Shown here piece after piece: positions 21,901 through 34,746 of a stretch of 45,997 nucleotides of DNA. The notes below the pieces were generated by a model. That model saw only the letters and a list, made by a program, of their open reading frames with translations, did no database searches and had not been told where the DNA came from. Origin of the DNA: Trichosphaerium sp. ATCC 40318 (lineage: Eukaryota; Discosea; Flabellinia; Trichosidae). The stretch is from the NCBI GenBank assembly GCA_038496445.1, contig JALMLS010000157.1, forward strand, positions 1 through 45,997. Reading direction: 5' to 3'. The position numbers and the translations under genes were made by a program. How positions within the stretch are numbered: the first letter of the stretch is position 1; each line of letters opens with the position of its first letter.

Positions 21901-22785
21901 ACACGCATCGAAAAGTACTTACACCTGGTTTTCCTTTGTTTACCATACTGTTTGTTAACGCTCTCTCAAGATACTTGGATCTCACTCGCGAGACTTGGAA
22001 CCTCAAGATTCTCGACATTTACTCTCTCGATCGTCATGGCGAGGTACTTTTTGGCTTTAATAATTACAAAGAAGAAAACTAAGTTATTCAACCTTTAGAC
22101 CGAGCGTTTGGAGAAATATCAAGATGTCGAAAAGCGTAAGCTTTTATGGCATGGTTCGAACGTTGCTGTATTCGCAAGTATCCTTTCTGGTGGCGTGAGA
22201 ATCATGCCTCACTCTGGCGGTCGTGTGGGCAAAGGATGTGCGTCTCAGTCTTTGTTCATACTCGGATCTTTGTCACTTACCTTCTTTAGTGTACTTTGCT
22301 GATATGATAAGTAAATCTGCTGGTTATTGTACACTCCATGGTAAAGTGGGTCTCGTGTTATTGAACGAAGTCGTTTTAGGTTAGTTTTTACAGGTGGTTT
22401 TGTTGGTTTTTCTTATTGATTTATTTAGGAAAAATCAATCGTATTTACAGAGACAGATCAGACTTCAAACACGGCCATGCTGATCTTAAAGGTTACAATT
22501 CTGTTTTAGCTAGTGGTACTATCGAACCATCAGAATCAAAGGACTTCATAGAGTATGTGAATACCATTTTATTTTGTAAAGAACTCTTTTTAACACCTTT
22601 TTTTTAGTAAGGACCTTTCAAAATCAGGACACCCTGTCTCAATCCCACAAGGCAAACCTGGTACTGTTAAGGGCAGATCAAGTTCATTTAGACACAACGA
22701 GTATCTTGTATACGATGAAGCACAGGTTGCTATGAAGTACTTGCTTATGTTGGAGTGGCAAGATAGAATCCCAAGCTGGCATTAA
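18945..22785 (+). CDS. PARP1-like poly(ADP-ribose) polymerase
   Basis: A nuclear ADP-ribosyltransferase of DNA-damage signalling, using NAD+. Domains in order are one N-terminal PARP-type zinc finger (KVEYAKSNRS..., degenerate), PADR1 with its zinc ribbon (MCPLPKC ... ITCSGYLSAWSKC), BRCT (SVFLFIGTWGSGYVKKDI), WGR (YCVFKRWGRVGQDG), an acidic linker, the regulatory helical domain (LPKRTQDLIKLIF ... MPLGKLS) and the catalytic domain. The H-Y-E triad residues are visible in LLWHGSN, GVYFADM and RHNEYLVYDEAQ. About fifteen short introns interrupt it. The start is the ATG before SKPKLKVEYAKS, and the stop follows IPSWH. It has one finger, whereas human PARP1 has zinc fingers 1 and 2, and two of the four zinc ligands appear lost. 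It lies 87 nt downstream of the RNA ligase. Confidence 0.93.
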
Positions 22786-22938
22786 TCGCTTATTATCACG
22801 TGCCAACATATTTCTTTTGTTTTGTTTTTTTTTCTCCTTTGCTTTTGTAGTAAAACGGATAAAAGAAGCAAGAAGATCAGGAGAAATTATTTTAGTTTGG
22901 TCAGGCACTACAGTTGCAACTAAATAAACATTCCATTT

Positions 22939-23925
22939 TTATTCCTGGCCATCAACTTGTTCTATTTCCTCCTCTAAATCTGAACCAACTGGCTCGCCAC
23001 TGTGAAAATGTTGATGTATCAATAGCTCACCATGTTCTGACCATTTTTGATAAAGTCCCTCAAGTTTCCCAGCAACGTAGAAGCACTCTCTGTCAACTTG
23101 TCCATTAATGTAGTAGTAAGTAACCTTTCCCTCTTTTTTACCTTCTTTGAAGGAGCTAATAAGCCGTTGTTGTCCATTGTTATACCAGCTAAGACGTTTT
23201 CCATTACGTTGTCCTTGTTTGAAATTTGTGACCGCCTTCACTTGACCGTTGCTATGCCACTCAGTCTGTACCAAAAACAAAACTTTTAGCAAACAAAGAT
23301 AACACGTGTTAAACACTTAAACATAAATGTACCTTTGGTCCTTCTTTTTTACCTCTCTTGTAGTAGTCTATTGTGTGTATAGCACCACTCTCATACCGGC
23401 AGGTACGTTAGTTTACATTAACAATAATTTAAAAAAAGTGTACCACTGTTTATGCTCCCCTTCCTTTAAGCCATTCTCAAAGTAACACAGCACCATGTCT
23501 TGTCCTCCTTCATAGAATTGTTTATGCTCTCCGTGCCTTGCGTTTTTCCAAAGTGTTTGCCATCCAAAGAGTTTCCCTGACGGATACCAGAAAGTCTTTT
23601 TACCGGAACAAAGACCATTTTCAAAAAAACATGTGCACGAAAGTTCGCCGCTTTCGCGCCATACTTTGTGCTCTCCGTTCTTTAAACCGTGCTTATAAAT
23701 ACAGGTAGTCTTTATTCGACCGTTTTTGTACCACTGAATGCATTTTCCGTGTTTTTGTAGATTGTTATCATAGTGAGTATGTGTGGCGGCTGTCTTGCTC
23801 AGTAGTGGCCATTTTGAGTACATCTCAGCATCTAATTCGCAAATTACATTTTGTAGATCTGCTGGTAGGTGTAGTATTGAATAGATTAGCTTCACGTCAC
23901 GTAAATTACTTTGTTTACGCTTCAT
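22939..23925 (-). CDS. MORN-like repeat protein with F-box-like N terminus
   Basis: The protein starts MKRKQSNLRDVKLIY and then has LPADLQNVICEL, an LP..L...I pattern like a short F-box. There follow about ten 20-25-residue units of the G..K.WY.NG...... type (for example HGKCIQWYKNGRIKTTCIY, NGEHKVWRESGELSCTCFF). These resemble MORN/YwqK-type repeats in which each unit is a beta hairpin. Two introns are implied. One (23279-23332) is normal, but the one near 23390-23446 lacks an AG at the position needed to keep frame. The protein ends EEEIEQVDGQE. A paralogue lies at 42615-43234, sharing the segment KWPLLSK. The function is unknown. From memory, proteins of this kind are also common in amoeba-infecting giant viruses. 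Confidence 0.75.
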
Positions 23926-24014
23926 TTTGTAACGGCGGTATTAATAAAAAATAAAAACCTAAATTAGTTAGTCATAACCGTTCAATTAAGCAAAGCGTTT
24001 ACAAAACACAAGCA

Positions 24015-27000
24015 ATGTTAACGACGCGTGCCTTACTCGTTTTCGGCATTATTGCCTTTGTTGGCGCTCAGCTTGATTTTACATCTACAAATGATGGCAC
24101 TTATGCCGTTACCGTCTCAGGAAAGGAATGGCTAAAAGGGTGAAGCTAATATAAAGCCACTACAATGCTTATAGTGTTTTTTAGTTCGTGGTCTGGTTTT
24201 CATTCGGGAAAGACATGGTACAGTACACAAGATAAATCCCTAGCCCTAAAGAAAGCGGAAAATTACTCTGGCAGGTAACTCAGACTCATTTTTAAATTTG
24301 ACACTTCACTCGAAAAGTTTTTTCAGTGGAAACGTGGTCGCACTTTTCGTTCTAATTAACGTACGTATTAGTGACGCCATGGGTGCTTTTCGGGCTGTCA
24401 GATACACTTGGTCTGCTATAGATAAACTATACATTACAACGATTAAGTCATATCCAAAGCTAAATGCTGTTACATTCACTCAGGTAAAGTGTCACCCATT
24501 TCTCGGTGTTTTTAATCTTCCGCTAAAAATGGTCATTAGTCTTTTCCTAATGGCTTGGTTGATACTGCTCTAAGCACAGACGATGTCGTATCGGTATTTC
24601 CTAGCTTTGAAATGCCATCTGATGCCTCAAAGTATGCAATTTTTTTATGAAAAAGTGAAGTGGACACAGTCAATTTTTATTGCCTTTAACGTTCACTCTA
24701 GAGGATTCGCAGGAGTCTCCAATCAGTTTTTAAAGGATGTCTCAATGGGCATCTTCAAAAAGGGTGCAAAACTTCCTGGTAATCTAAAATAACCTATCAC
24801 GTGATACTCCAAATCAGAATACTAAAATACTATTTTTTTTTTTACAGGCGGTATGGATGGCAGCGGTCCTCTACTCATTTTTGAAGAAGATCTTAACAAT
24901 GTCGCCGTTTTCTCGAGTTTGAGTAACTTTATGGCTGCGTCATGGACACAAATGAACGATGTCTTCGTTTCAGGTAGCGAAAAAATTAGAAAAGAAAAGT
25001 TAACATGTTAAAATACTCAAACTCGCTAGGTATTATGGGTACTGTTACCAACATTCCTGCTGGTTTTGAGCTTGAAACTGTTCTTGTATTGGATCAAGTA
25101 AGCTCTACTTTTATCTTTTTTTCACGGCGTAGACTCATCCTTTGTGTAGGGTATTAATGACGCAATGAACTACTGGGGATCTATTTTGTTAAACAGATAC
25201 AATAAAGTGAGTACTTTGATATTTTTCTTGACCAGGCTGACCTTATTAAACCTCACAAGGTTCAAAACAAACTAGACTATGCTCTGAACTACTTGGGATA
25301 CAACACTGATCATGGAGCATACTATGTACGAACCTACATGACAATTTGTTGTTAACTTGTTTTATTTCAGTACTACCATACTGAAAACAATACCAACTAT
25401 GAGGAAACACTCTTTGCGTACCAAAAATATGCCGAAGCTGAGAAAATACCTTTCAAGTGGATTTTACTTGACAGCTGGTAACCACAGCTCATACGAATTA
25501 TCTACTAATTCTTACCTAGGTGGTACTTGCAGGGCATTGGCAACGGTGTGAAAAACTGGACAGTCCGACCTGATGTACGGACAAGCTACAACTCAGACAT
25601 GTTTTATCAATCTTATCTTTTTACTCTATTATTTGTTAATCACACACCCCTAGGTATTTCCACATGGTATGCGTAACTTTAGAGATGTCACTGGATGGCC
25701 TATTATGGGCCATAACCGCTTTTGGGCGAGTGATAATGTATACGCTAAGCAGAATGGCGGAGATTTTGACTTCAACGTTCAACCTCCAAAAGCTATTCCA
25801 CTCAAGCGCGAATTTTGGGATTATCTTATGAGGTTAGTCTTTTATACCTTAGAAAAAACGTATGCTGATTCAATTAGTACTTCTGCAGAATGGGGTTTAA
25901 TGGTTTATGAACAAGATTGGTACGATTTCATCTCATTTTTTTTCTTACACGAAGTTTGTTTTACTCATCTTCACTAAAAGGCTTCACAATGAGTTCGCTG
26001 GTCTCAATATTACTCTTCAGGATCCTACAATGGGAAGAAAATGGCTACTTGAAATGGTACATGCTGTGGAATTTCTACTATACGTATACTAATAAACCAA
26101 CAGGGCTACGCTGCAGAAGCCAATGACATTACAGTACGTTTCACTTATGTTTTTTGAAAAATTCTTACTCCACCCTTAGATCCAATACTGTATGCCTTGG
26201 GCACGCCATGTACTTCAATCAGTAGAGATACAAGCTGTAACACATGTGCGATCAACAGATGATCACCTTCCTGGAAATCAAGAGTGGAAGCAAGGTTACA
26301 GTTCGATGATCCTTCACGCTCTTGGCATGGCTCCTTTTAAAGATAACTTCTGGACTACTGAACACCAGCCAAATAGCCCTTATGGATCAAAAGCTAGTGA
26401 ACCTTATACCAAGTTTGAATCTTGTATTGCTACATTCTCTACAGGTCCAGTAACGCCAGCAGATAAGATTGGTTACACTGATAGGTACAAAAGGCCGCGT
26501 TTTGTCGTCATTTCATTTATTCACGTGTTTTCTTAGGCAACTTGTAATGAAAAGTTGTATGAATGATGGCACATTACTACAACCTAGTAAACCATTGACA
26601 ATGGTCGATGCAACATTTGCCCACAGAGCCTTTACTAGTGCTCCAGGACCAGGTAATACAAATACCATTTAACATAAGGTCTTATTTCTGAGCACCTTTA
26701 ATAGACGGCGAGTTATGGTCTACACACACTGCTATTGGTCAACTCCGTTTCCATCATGTACTTGGTGTTGACATAACTACACCTTACAAGGTGAGATATC
26801 CACGATATATATTTGGGTGGCACTAATACATCAATCAGGTAGTTCCATCGACTCTGACACGTAAACCACTAAGCGGAGAATACATGGCTTTTAAAAATCC
26901 AGAAATGGGTAAAGCACCATATCAGCTTTTCAGTGAGAAGGATCCTATAACAATACCAACTTGTGGTCAAGTACGTAAATATAAGTGAGTAATATTTAGT

Positions 27001-27414
27001 CGTATGTAACGATTGTTCTTAGGGCGACTTTAATCTATGGCATATTTGTCCAGTACTTCCAAACGGATGGGTTTTAATTGGAGAGACAAATAAGTGGGTT
27101 CCTGTTTCAGAAGATCGTGTTATTTGTATGTTAGTGTCACTCTTTAAAGAATAACCCTCTCTAGCTATTACTTATGATGACGAATCAATAACTGTGAATG
27201 CACGTGGTACACCAGGAGAAGCTGTAAGCAAACATGGCCCATCTTTCACTATTGCAATAACACGTGTTTTTAGGTTGGACTTTCATTTGTTCATGTGAAG
27301 AATGGTGTATTTGGCGCACAAATAACTCCAGAATGTGTTGTTCCTGAAGAAGGTACATTCTCTGCAACTGTCACTACTTCTTCTGCAACTGGCACCTGTA
27401 ATGGAGTTGTTTAA
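24015..27414 (+). CDS. Secreted TIM-barrel glycoside-hydrolase-like protein
   Basis: The N terminus MLTTRALLVFGIIAFVGAQ is a clear signal peptide, so the product should be secreted or lysosomal. The spliced sequence shows KWILLDSWWY (the tryptophan pair spans a splice site near 25480), then FPHGMRNFRDVTGWPIMGH, then WGLMVYEQDWL, then MPWARHVLQS and TFSTGPVTPADKIGYTD. The alternating strand-end Asp/Trp motifs are like alpha-galactosidase/raffinose-synthase (GH36/GH31-like) barrels. I recall uncharacterised animal and protist proteins with the same LLDSWWYFQG and EQDW motifs. The catalytic role is therefore inferred. About seventeen introns are present. The C terminus ends TGTCNGVV. The gene converges on the DUF4139-like gene with about 157 bp between stops. 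Confidence 0.75.
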
Positions 27415-27571
27415 AAACTATAAACAGAAACCGCATTAGTACACAAGTATTGTTTTACAAGTTTGCTCAACAGTAGCTAAGTATCAAGTCTGTTGCTGTA
27501 AATCTTATATCATGTTTCATTAACTGAACAGTTGTTGATGTTATTAGTTTTATTCATCTTTTTTCTTTGTT

Positions 27572-29300
27572 TTACAAGCAATCTGTATAAATAACAGTAA
27601 ATTGCAACTGTTTTGTTTCTTTAGGTAGAAACTCCAGTCTAAATTGCAATCTGTTTGCATAGTCAGCATCAAACTCATACTTTGCTTGAGTCTCTACTTT
27701 AAATTCTTTACCTCTAAAACAATGCCCATTAATATCAACCAAGAAGCAACAAATCATGTACCTCCACAGAACTTCCTCTAGTAGTAGGGAGTAAGAATCT
27801 CTTTCATCACGATTTCGGACAGTGAACTTTACAGTCTCCTTTATAGTGCTGTTCTCACGATCAAGCACCCATCCTGATTGTACTCTTGATACGTATAGTG
27901 CACTAACTACACCGAGATCTATCTCGCATTGTACAGTGTCCGTATCGTGATCTAGGGAGAGTGTATTTGCTCTCACAATACCTGACTATCAAACAAAATT
28001 AGCCAAAGAAGAAAAACAATATTAATGTATAATTCGAAAAAAGAAGTCAAGCTATATAGCATGAACTTACCCTCAAGTGTTCGTGAATGCGCTTGCCTTC
28101 CCGTCTATGATACATCTATACGTTGTTTAACACATTAAAATCCCAAACCAATGTACTTACTTCTACAGGTCCATTCGGCAACTGTTCAAATTCATTTGTC
28201 AAGTTTCCTTTAAATCGGATAACAGAATGAGGCATGCTAACACGTGGAGACTGAGGAAATCGCTGTGATGCCTGAAATAGCGGTGTCAGTATACGGGGTG
28301 GATTAAAAACTTAACAAACGTACTTTATCCGGTCTATATTCGGCGTAATCACTTCCTTTGAACTACACAAGTTCATTAATAAATAACCTTGCATAATTGA
28401 CGCACAAGAGAGAATGTATGGACAGGGTATGTCTCTCCGTTTAGGAAATTCATACGCAAAGACTGACCATGAGATATATCAATTGGCGGTAATTTGAACT
28501 CATGGTCAGTATCCTTTGCTACTAATCCAACACGTGTATCACGTTGAAACGTTTTCCCAGAATTATTAAAAATATTTAAGAACCCATGTAACACTATGGT
28601 ATCTTCTTCAGGCGCAAGAACGCCAACATATCTAAATAAGCCAAGGTATTACTTGAAGTGTTCTCTTGTAAATAAATAGTTCAAAACGTACGATGGCTTC
28701 CAGTATAGGTCTCTTATCTTGTAGAATAGCTGAAGTTGGTGTACTTTATCAGTATCATTAGTAGTAAGAGTAGCTTCTAGAATTGCACCACAGCTTTTAC
28801 CTTCAAACTCGCAGTCACTTTCCTCTACATTCCAGTATCGTTGTCTTGAAACTTGAGCCTAAACACATTCCATCAACGAATAACAACAACAAAAAGACAT
28901 ACAAGTGGGTCCGATAATAAATTAAAATGCAGCGTCTCTGGGATTACTGTATATGGCAGATCTATGAGTATTGCTGTTAGTACTTGTATAATAACAACAC
29001 ATCAAAACTGGTACCAGTTATTCTAGTCTTGCCACCCTTATCAATTGTGACAGACCTTGTATCATCAACAAGTGTACCCTCACTGTCTACTCAACTATAA
29101 GTACAAAAAAAACAAGAAAACCAACTCAATAATACATACCTAGTCCAACTCTCAAGTAGCACCTCTCTTCGTTAATATTTTCCTTTGCTACAAAACAGTT
29201 AACACTAACTGATGCAATTTCATACCAATGATTGGCCCTAGCACTTCTGTGATCTTTTCCATTGTGTTTGCACTCATAACACGCTCACGTTGAGTATTTT
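27572..29300 (-). CDS. DUF4139-like (mucoidy-inhibitor family-like) protein or C-terminal half of the kinase gene
   Basis: Exons joined on the minus strand give a protein beginning near MSANTMEKITEVLG. It continues with VDDTRSVTIDKGGKTRIT, AILIDLPYTVIPETLHF, QLFYKIRDLYWKPS, VLHGFLNIFNNSGKTFQRD, VRNRDERDSYSLLLEEVLW and, at the end, FLPKETKQLQFTVIYTDCL. The layout of an early strand pair with a LP turn, then a Y.IRDLYW.P.Y segment, a NNSG(K/E)-like strand, and a late FTV(R/K)NR plus L.....FTV.Y tail resembles DUF4139 family proteins. The match is by pattern only. Upstream, the CaMK-type kinase reading frame can be spliced straight into this region, so it may not be a separate gene. The stop TAA is at 27572-27574. 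Confidence 0.6.
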
Positions 29301-30905
29301 TTCTACAGAGTATCTCAGCTGATTAATTAACATATAAAGCAGGTTCACTCACGCTTTACTTAATGCTGCCTTCAAGAGTGATACAGGAGTACTTCTACCC
29401 TCTGATTCTAACTTTCCATGTTCTTTTGGTGCCGTGAGTATACTCTTTAACTTCTTTAACCTTTGGGTTGAAATAACAGAGAACACTGCACTCTTAAACC
29501 TTCTCTTTGCATTAAATGTTTTAATGCGCTGATGTCCCTATTATTCATAATGAGTAAGGTTTTTATTAGGTTGGGTTAATCCGTACAGATAAAAGTTTTG
29601 TACTCAAGTCCTTATTTTTGCTAACAAAAGGATGTTGTAAAGCTTCACTTGCTGTCATCCTCTTTTTTGGATTTGTTTCAAGTAGTTTTGCAATAAAGTC
29701 TTTAGCTGTATCACTAACACCAGACCACTCTTCTTCCTAGAGAAGTAATCAACCTTCAGCTATATTTATAGCAAAAAGAAAGAAAAAAAGGAGAAAAACA
29801 ATCTAACAACGCACGTGGAATTTGTATTTGCCACAAATAATTTGTACTGAAACGGATAGTGGAGATTCTTCTTTTGAGAAGGGTAAATAACCACCTAGGA
29901 GAACATAACAAACAACACCAGCAGACCACATATCTACTTCCTTTCCATACGCTTCTTTTTTCAAAATCTCAGGTGCAATATAAGAAGGTGATCCGCATAT
30001 TCCAGTAGTAGTTCCTGTCGCTGTAAGGTGTTTACCGAGACCAAAATCAGTAACTTTTAAATCTACAACAAGTATTAAAATAAGAAAATAAGAATTTTGA
30101 AAAAAAACGTGAAAAATGTACCTTCTACATTCTCAGGATCTGAGTTTGTGCAAAGTAGACTGTAGTTCAAGATATTAACTTCCAAGCAATGCTAGCATAA
30201 CAATAATAATAAAAAACTCGTACTTTTCGGGCTTTATATCGCGATGAACGACGTTGTATTTGTGAATATGTTGCAGAGCAACTAATAATTTCTGAATAAT
30301 ACCTGATCCACATTTTTCACTATACCAGCCCTTTGTACATCGTCAGCATACAAGGTGATCTTAACCAACACTCAAACCAATGCCAAAGTGTCATATGGCA
30401 TGTACCTTTTTCTCAATCTTATCGAACAATTCGCCACCGCTTACCTTTAGGCAATAAGGTTAGACCACTCTAAAGCTACTGTAGACGCCTCGTCTTAACA
30501 ATAGAAAACGTACTAGCTCCAGAACCATGTGTAAGAAATTACCTGTCTCGTAAGACTCGAAGAAGTGAACGACTAGTTGAAGTAAGTCATAAAGTCTTGA
30601 AATGGAAAGTGTAAAACAACGACTGTTGCAGTTTGTATAATGGTAGTGGTACCATTAGGATGCCCTGCTACACGTTTCATAATTTCAACTTCATCTTTAA
30701 TTATCGATAGTTCGTTTTTGTGACGTGATTTGTTAATGCTCTTTATAGCTACCATAACATCATCTGCCTTTCGTCTCGCTTTATATACTTGGCTGAACGC
30801 ACCAGAGCCTTCGGTATTAATAAGAAACTCAAGTAATTAACCGTTGACGCACCTATTGGCTCCAGAAATTCGTACGCTGTGCGTATATTCGTCTTGTTTG
30901 CATGT
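29300..30905 (-). CDS. CaMK-family Ser/Thr protein kinase
   Basis: A calcium/calmodulin-dependent kinase type. Motifs in order are [20 protein letters not shown] (glycine loop, split by an intron), [10 protein letters not shown] (catalytic Lys), MVLEL plus [22 protein letters not shown] with LL after splicing, [21 protein letters not shown], and [20 protein letters not shown]. After the kinase domain comes [15 protein letters not shown], which resembles a CaMK autoinhibitory/calmodulin-binding helix. At the C terminus [10 protein letters not shown] is either followed by TGA (no splicing) or by an intron with donor GTGAGT that keeps the frame open into the DUF4139-like region. The first exon is unresolved. 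Coding is visible from about 30900, and the true start may be up to 31080. Confidence 0.85.
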
Positions 30906-31283
30906 ATGTCAATGGACGAGATATCAAGCTACTATTTTCAGGTTTTGATCGCAGTATTTGCGCTTGTAAATCGTGTGCGTAACGAATGATGCTTTTTTTA
31001 AAACAATTTTGTAGAAACGCTCAGCGTAATTCTAAAGGTTGGAACACGTACCATTATTGCCAAAAATGCCAACTAGCTGCTACAGCGTTGTCACTAAGCT
31101 AATACGGAAATATCGAAACAATACTTAAATTCGCACTTATGGATCACGCTTAATTGGCGAAGAACCTTTTATTGCTCGTTCACACTGTACTCCCAACACA
31201 ACAAAACGTTACGACTCATTATTGTCAATTTGGCACCAAGTTAGTTACAGAAAGTTGTCTACAGTGCTAGAGACGCGACTAAA

Positions 31284-34200
31284 ATGGACAGAGACCAAGA
31301 TTTATTTGATGAGTTAACGTTGTACAGAAAAATATCGCACCCTTTTCGTAGAGCTGTTTCAAACATTGATGTCGATCATTCAGGCACACAGCTTGCTGTT
31401 GCTGGGTACAAAAACAATTTCTTACGAGTAGTCGCGGAGCTAACGCGAATACAGCAACCAACATGTACACGTTATCGACATGGAGCACTTGGATCATACG
31501 CAACTATTGTTTGGAAGGTCAGCATGTCGTTTTTTCGCTTTTTTGCTAATCCGTACGCCAGGGACTATAGCGCTGTTCAATGGAACCCTCATGAATCCAA
31601 ACAAAGCGTATTGGCTTGCGCGTCAAGGGGCAAATTGCACATTTTTGATTATTCCATCCAACGAGAACAGGTACGTTAAATACCACCTCCCCATAACACC
31701 TGAAGATAACATAACGTAAAGCCACCTCTCACAAGACACACGTTACCTATATCCGACATTGGATGGAACAGATGCTTTCCTAATATCATTGCATCTTGTG
31801 GAAGGGATACGAAGATTGTTGTATGGGATATAAGAGATGGTAAAGCTCAACAATTCGGTGCTGTCAGCTTTGGAAATCCTGCACACTTAGCATGGAAGCC
31901 TGGAAACCCTTATATTCTCGCAACTGCACATGGTTCTAAAATATACCTATGGGATCATAGGGTACGCATGCCACAACGTGGGGAATACAGTCGTCATTGT
32001 TTTTGACAATACTCTAGAGAACAGCAAGTCCAATTTCTGACCGTAATCATGGGAGAACAATTAATTCAATTGATTGGGCATACTCTTCAACAGATAGCAT
32101 CTTATCTTGTTGTACTAATACTATAAATATTTGGGATACTAAAAGAAGCTCTAACTCAAAGAGTCCAACACGTGTTATAAAAACGAACAGGATTTTGTCC
32201 AAAGCAAAATTCATGGTACGTTTTACCATTGAGGTTTACCTTGCCACAGGTTGTGCTTTTTGGATTTTTATTAATCACGTGTTTTAGCCGTATTATGAGG
32301 CTGTAGTGACTGTTGAGAGTGATTACGTGATGCGTTTATATCGCATCAATGATGGGGAACTTGTACACGCTTTTAGAGGTCACTCGAATACAGTTACTAA
32401 TATTGCGTGGCGTATGCCTAAAGACGCTGAACCTGATTGTCAATTAATATCTCGTTCTGCTGATACACATATTGATTTTTGGCCTATTCCAGAAACAGCT
32501 GTTTCTAAACTTACAAGTGCGCCAATACAAGCATTTAAGAATCCTTCAGCACCTCAGGAGTCATCACTACAAGTACGCGCACAATCATTGGCACAAGAGA
32601 TCAATCAAATTCGAATACTTGGAAACGTTGTGCCTAAACATATTGACATGAAAATGAACACTGCTGGCCGCTTTGTTACGCTAGAATTTGATGTTTCAGG
32701 ATTACTAGCAAAGATACAAATCACCTTCCCAACTCATTATCCACAAGCGCCAGTAGATATGAAGTTTTTACCTAATAGTAGTATCTCACAACAGATGCAG
32801 AAATACATTCTGGAGGTACTGGCGAAAACGAGCTTTGTTTTTCTTTTTGGAGCAATTGTGATAATTTATTATAACTGTCCTTTATGTTTTTGCTTATTTA
32901 ATGTTTTTACACTAGAAACTCTATGATGTGACACGTATAAACGCAAACAAAGGTGTTATTACCTTAGAAGCCATTTTACAGCGTATAGATGCATTTACAG
33001 ATGGCAGCTCTAAAACTGATCCTATTGGTATACCAGGGATGGATCCTAAGTCACTTACACCACAGCAACATAGGAATTGTAAAAACGTCCCTCACCCTCG
33101 ATATGCACAAGCTGTATTCCAGCCAAATGGAAGTCTAGTAATGTTTGCAAGCTCCAGGTCCAGTATAGACATGGGATGCGCACCATATAGCAAGTATTTG
33201 AATATTGTTTGCGCTCTAGCTCCTCCTTCTCCTACGGAAATGCCACCACTTCAAAATGCCGTTGAGGAACATCAAGAGTTGGCCTCAAGCCCAGTACGGA
33301 CCTAGGTTTTCTAACTTTGTTTTTTTTATTTATTTTTTACCTCTCTAGTCCATGTACAGTCGACCCCCAATATATGAGCCAACTCTGCAACAGCGAAGGA
33401 CAGTTACTGTGTTTCATAACACTAAAATTGAACCTCTTAATAGAGAATTGGCTGAGGTACAGTACTTTAACCATTAGCTGTTTGTAACGTGCCTATGTAG
33501 CAATACGAAATTACTGGAAAGTCTCGTTCAGAGTTATGTTGTCACAACGCCGCTGTAGCACTTGAACAAGGACGCCCTGTATTATCCCACACGTGGCAGG
33601 TATGTTCTGAATAGTTTAATGAGGCAACTTATTTCTCAAAAAGGCACTTGCAGCTATATCCAACGAGGTACTCTACACCAAGCGTAAAGCAACAAAATCA
33701 TTCCAAACACTGGAAATACCATGGCAGGTAATAAATGTCAAACATAAACAATAAGTTAACTAATCTCAATAAGGCATACCCACTAGGACAAGCATTGGTT
33801 AAAAAAATGTACGTTATAAATCACGTGCTTGATCAAGCATAAGTTTGTCCCGTCTAAATTTTTTTATGCTATAGATTCCAGCAGTATATCAAAGCCAGAG
33901 ATATACAAACTCTTGCTGTAATGTCTTGTATACTAGCACCAAAATATGATAAATCCATAAAAGGAGGTTACTTTGCCGACTCACTCCTAGAACCCTCTCT
34001 CGGTAACACGTGCGCAAAAAAATTGAAAGAACTTAGGGTCTCTTTTTCTTGGGTTAAGGCTTCTGACAAAGCACTAGGTACGACTTATACCGTATTGCAT
34101 ACGCCAATGTACGTCAAAAAAAAAGAGTCCAAGAATTTAAAAAAATTCTGATTTTGTACTCAATAGTTGTTGCATTCTTGGGGACTTTTTATAAAGCGCG

Positions 34201-34746
34201 CAGAAGTATTAAATCATTTACAAAAACGAAGAATGTCCATACTGACTAATGACTTACAAATAATGCCAATATGTGGTAAATGTAATACAAGACTAACAAC
34301 ACAATACTGTTCTAATTGCAACGATCATTCATGGTACCCTAACATTCCAACCAAACACCCTCTAACCTCTTCCCTTCCTACAGGCGATGCTCTGTATCAA
34401 ATAAACCAGTTCGTGGTCTTGCCACGGTATGTGCTAAATGCGGTCATGGTGGAAATGTAATACAGCTGGTACGTAATCCGGTAACAAAGGAAAATCGAAT
34501 ACTAATTTCTTGGGTTTTTTGTAGGCTATGTGGTTCGAGAAGGAAACAGTCTGCCCTTTTCCCGGTTGTAAATGTACTTGTACAACACCAACAGTGGAGA
34601 AACCTAAAGTTATAGACCCAAAGATTCTATCACCTCTACGACGAGCACGTACTTCTTCAAACTCCTTACGTTTAACAAATAGACGTACACGATCTGCTAG
34701 TATCCCTACACCAGCGATGATTTTTGCACTGGGAGGGGATGTATAA
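31284..34746 (+). CDS. WDR59: WDR59 homologue (GATOR2/SEA complex)
   Basis: A component of the GATOR2 (yeast SEA, Sea3) complex that relays amino-acid status to TORC1 at the lysosome or vacuole. The N terminus (MDRDQDLFDELTLYRKISHP) leads into WD40 repeats, for example ILATAHGSKIYLWDHR and VTVESDYVMRLYRINDGELV. An RWD domain follows (RAQSLAQEINQIRILGN ... HIDMKMN ... ITFPTHYPQAPVDMKFL). The C terminus carries the zinc-binding module typical of SEA-associated WD proteins, with MPICGKCNTRL, YCSNCN, VCAKCGHGGNVIQL, WFEKETVCPFPGCKCTC. In the usual CGHGGH motif the final His is Asn here. Introns are numerous. The stop follows FALGGDV. Confidence 0.88.

Noticed and set aside
24015-27414. First impression of a phospholipase B-like protein
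   Set aside because: The spliced sequence lacks the PLB-like catalytic Cys region and instead has LLDSWWY and EQDW barrel motifs.
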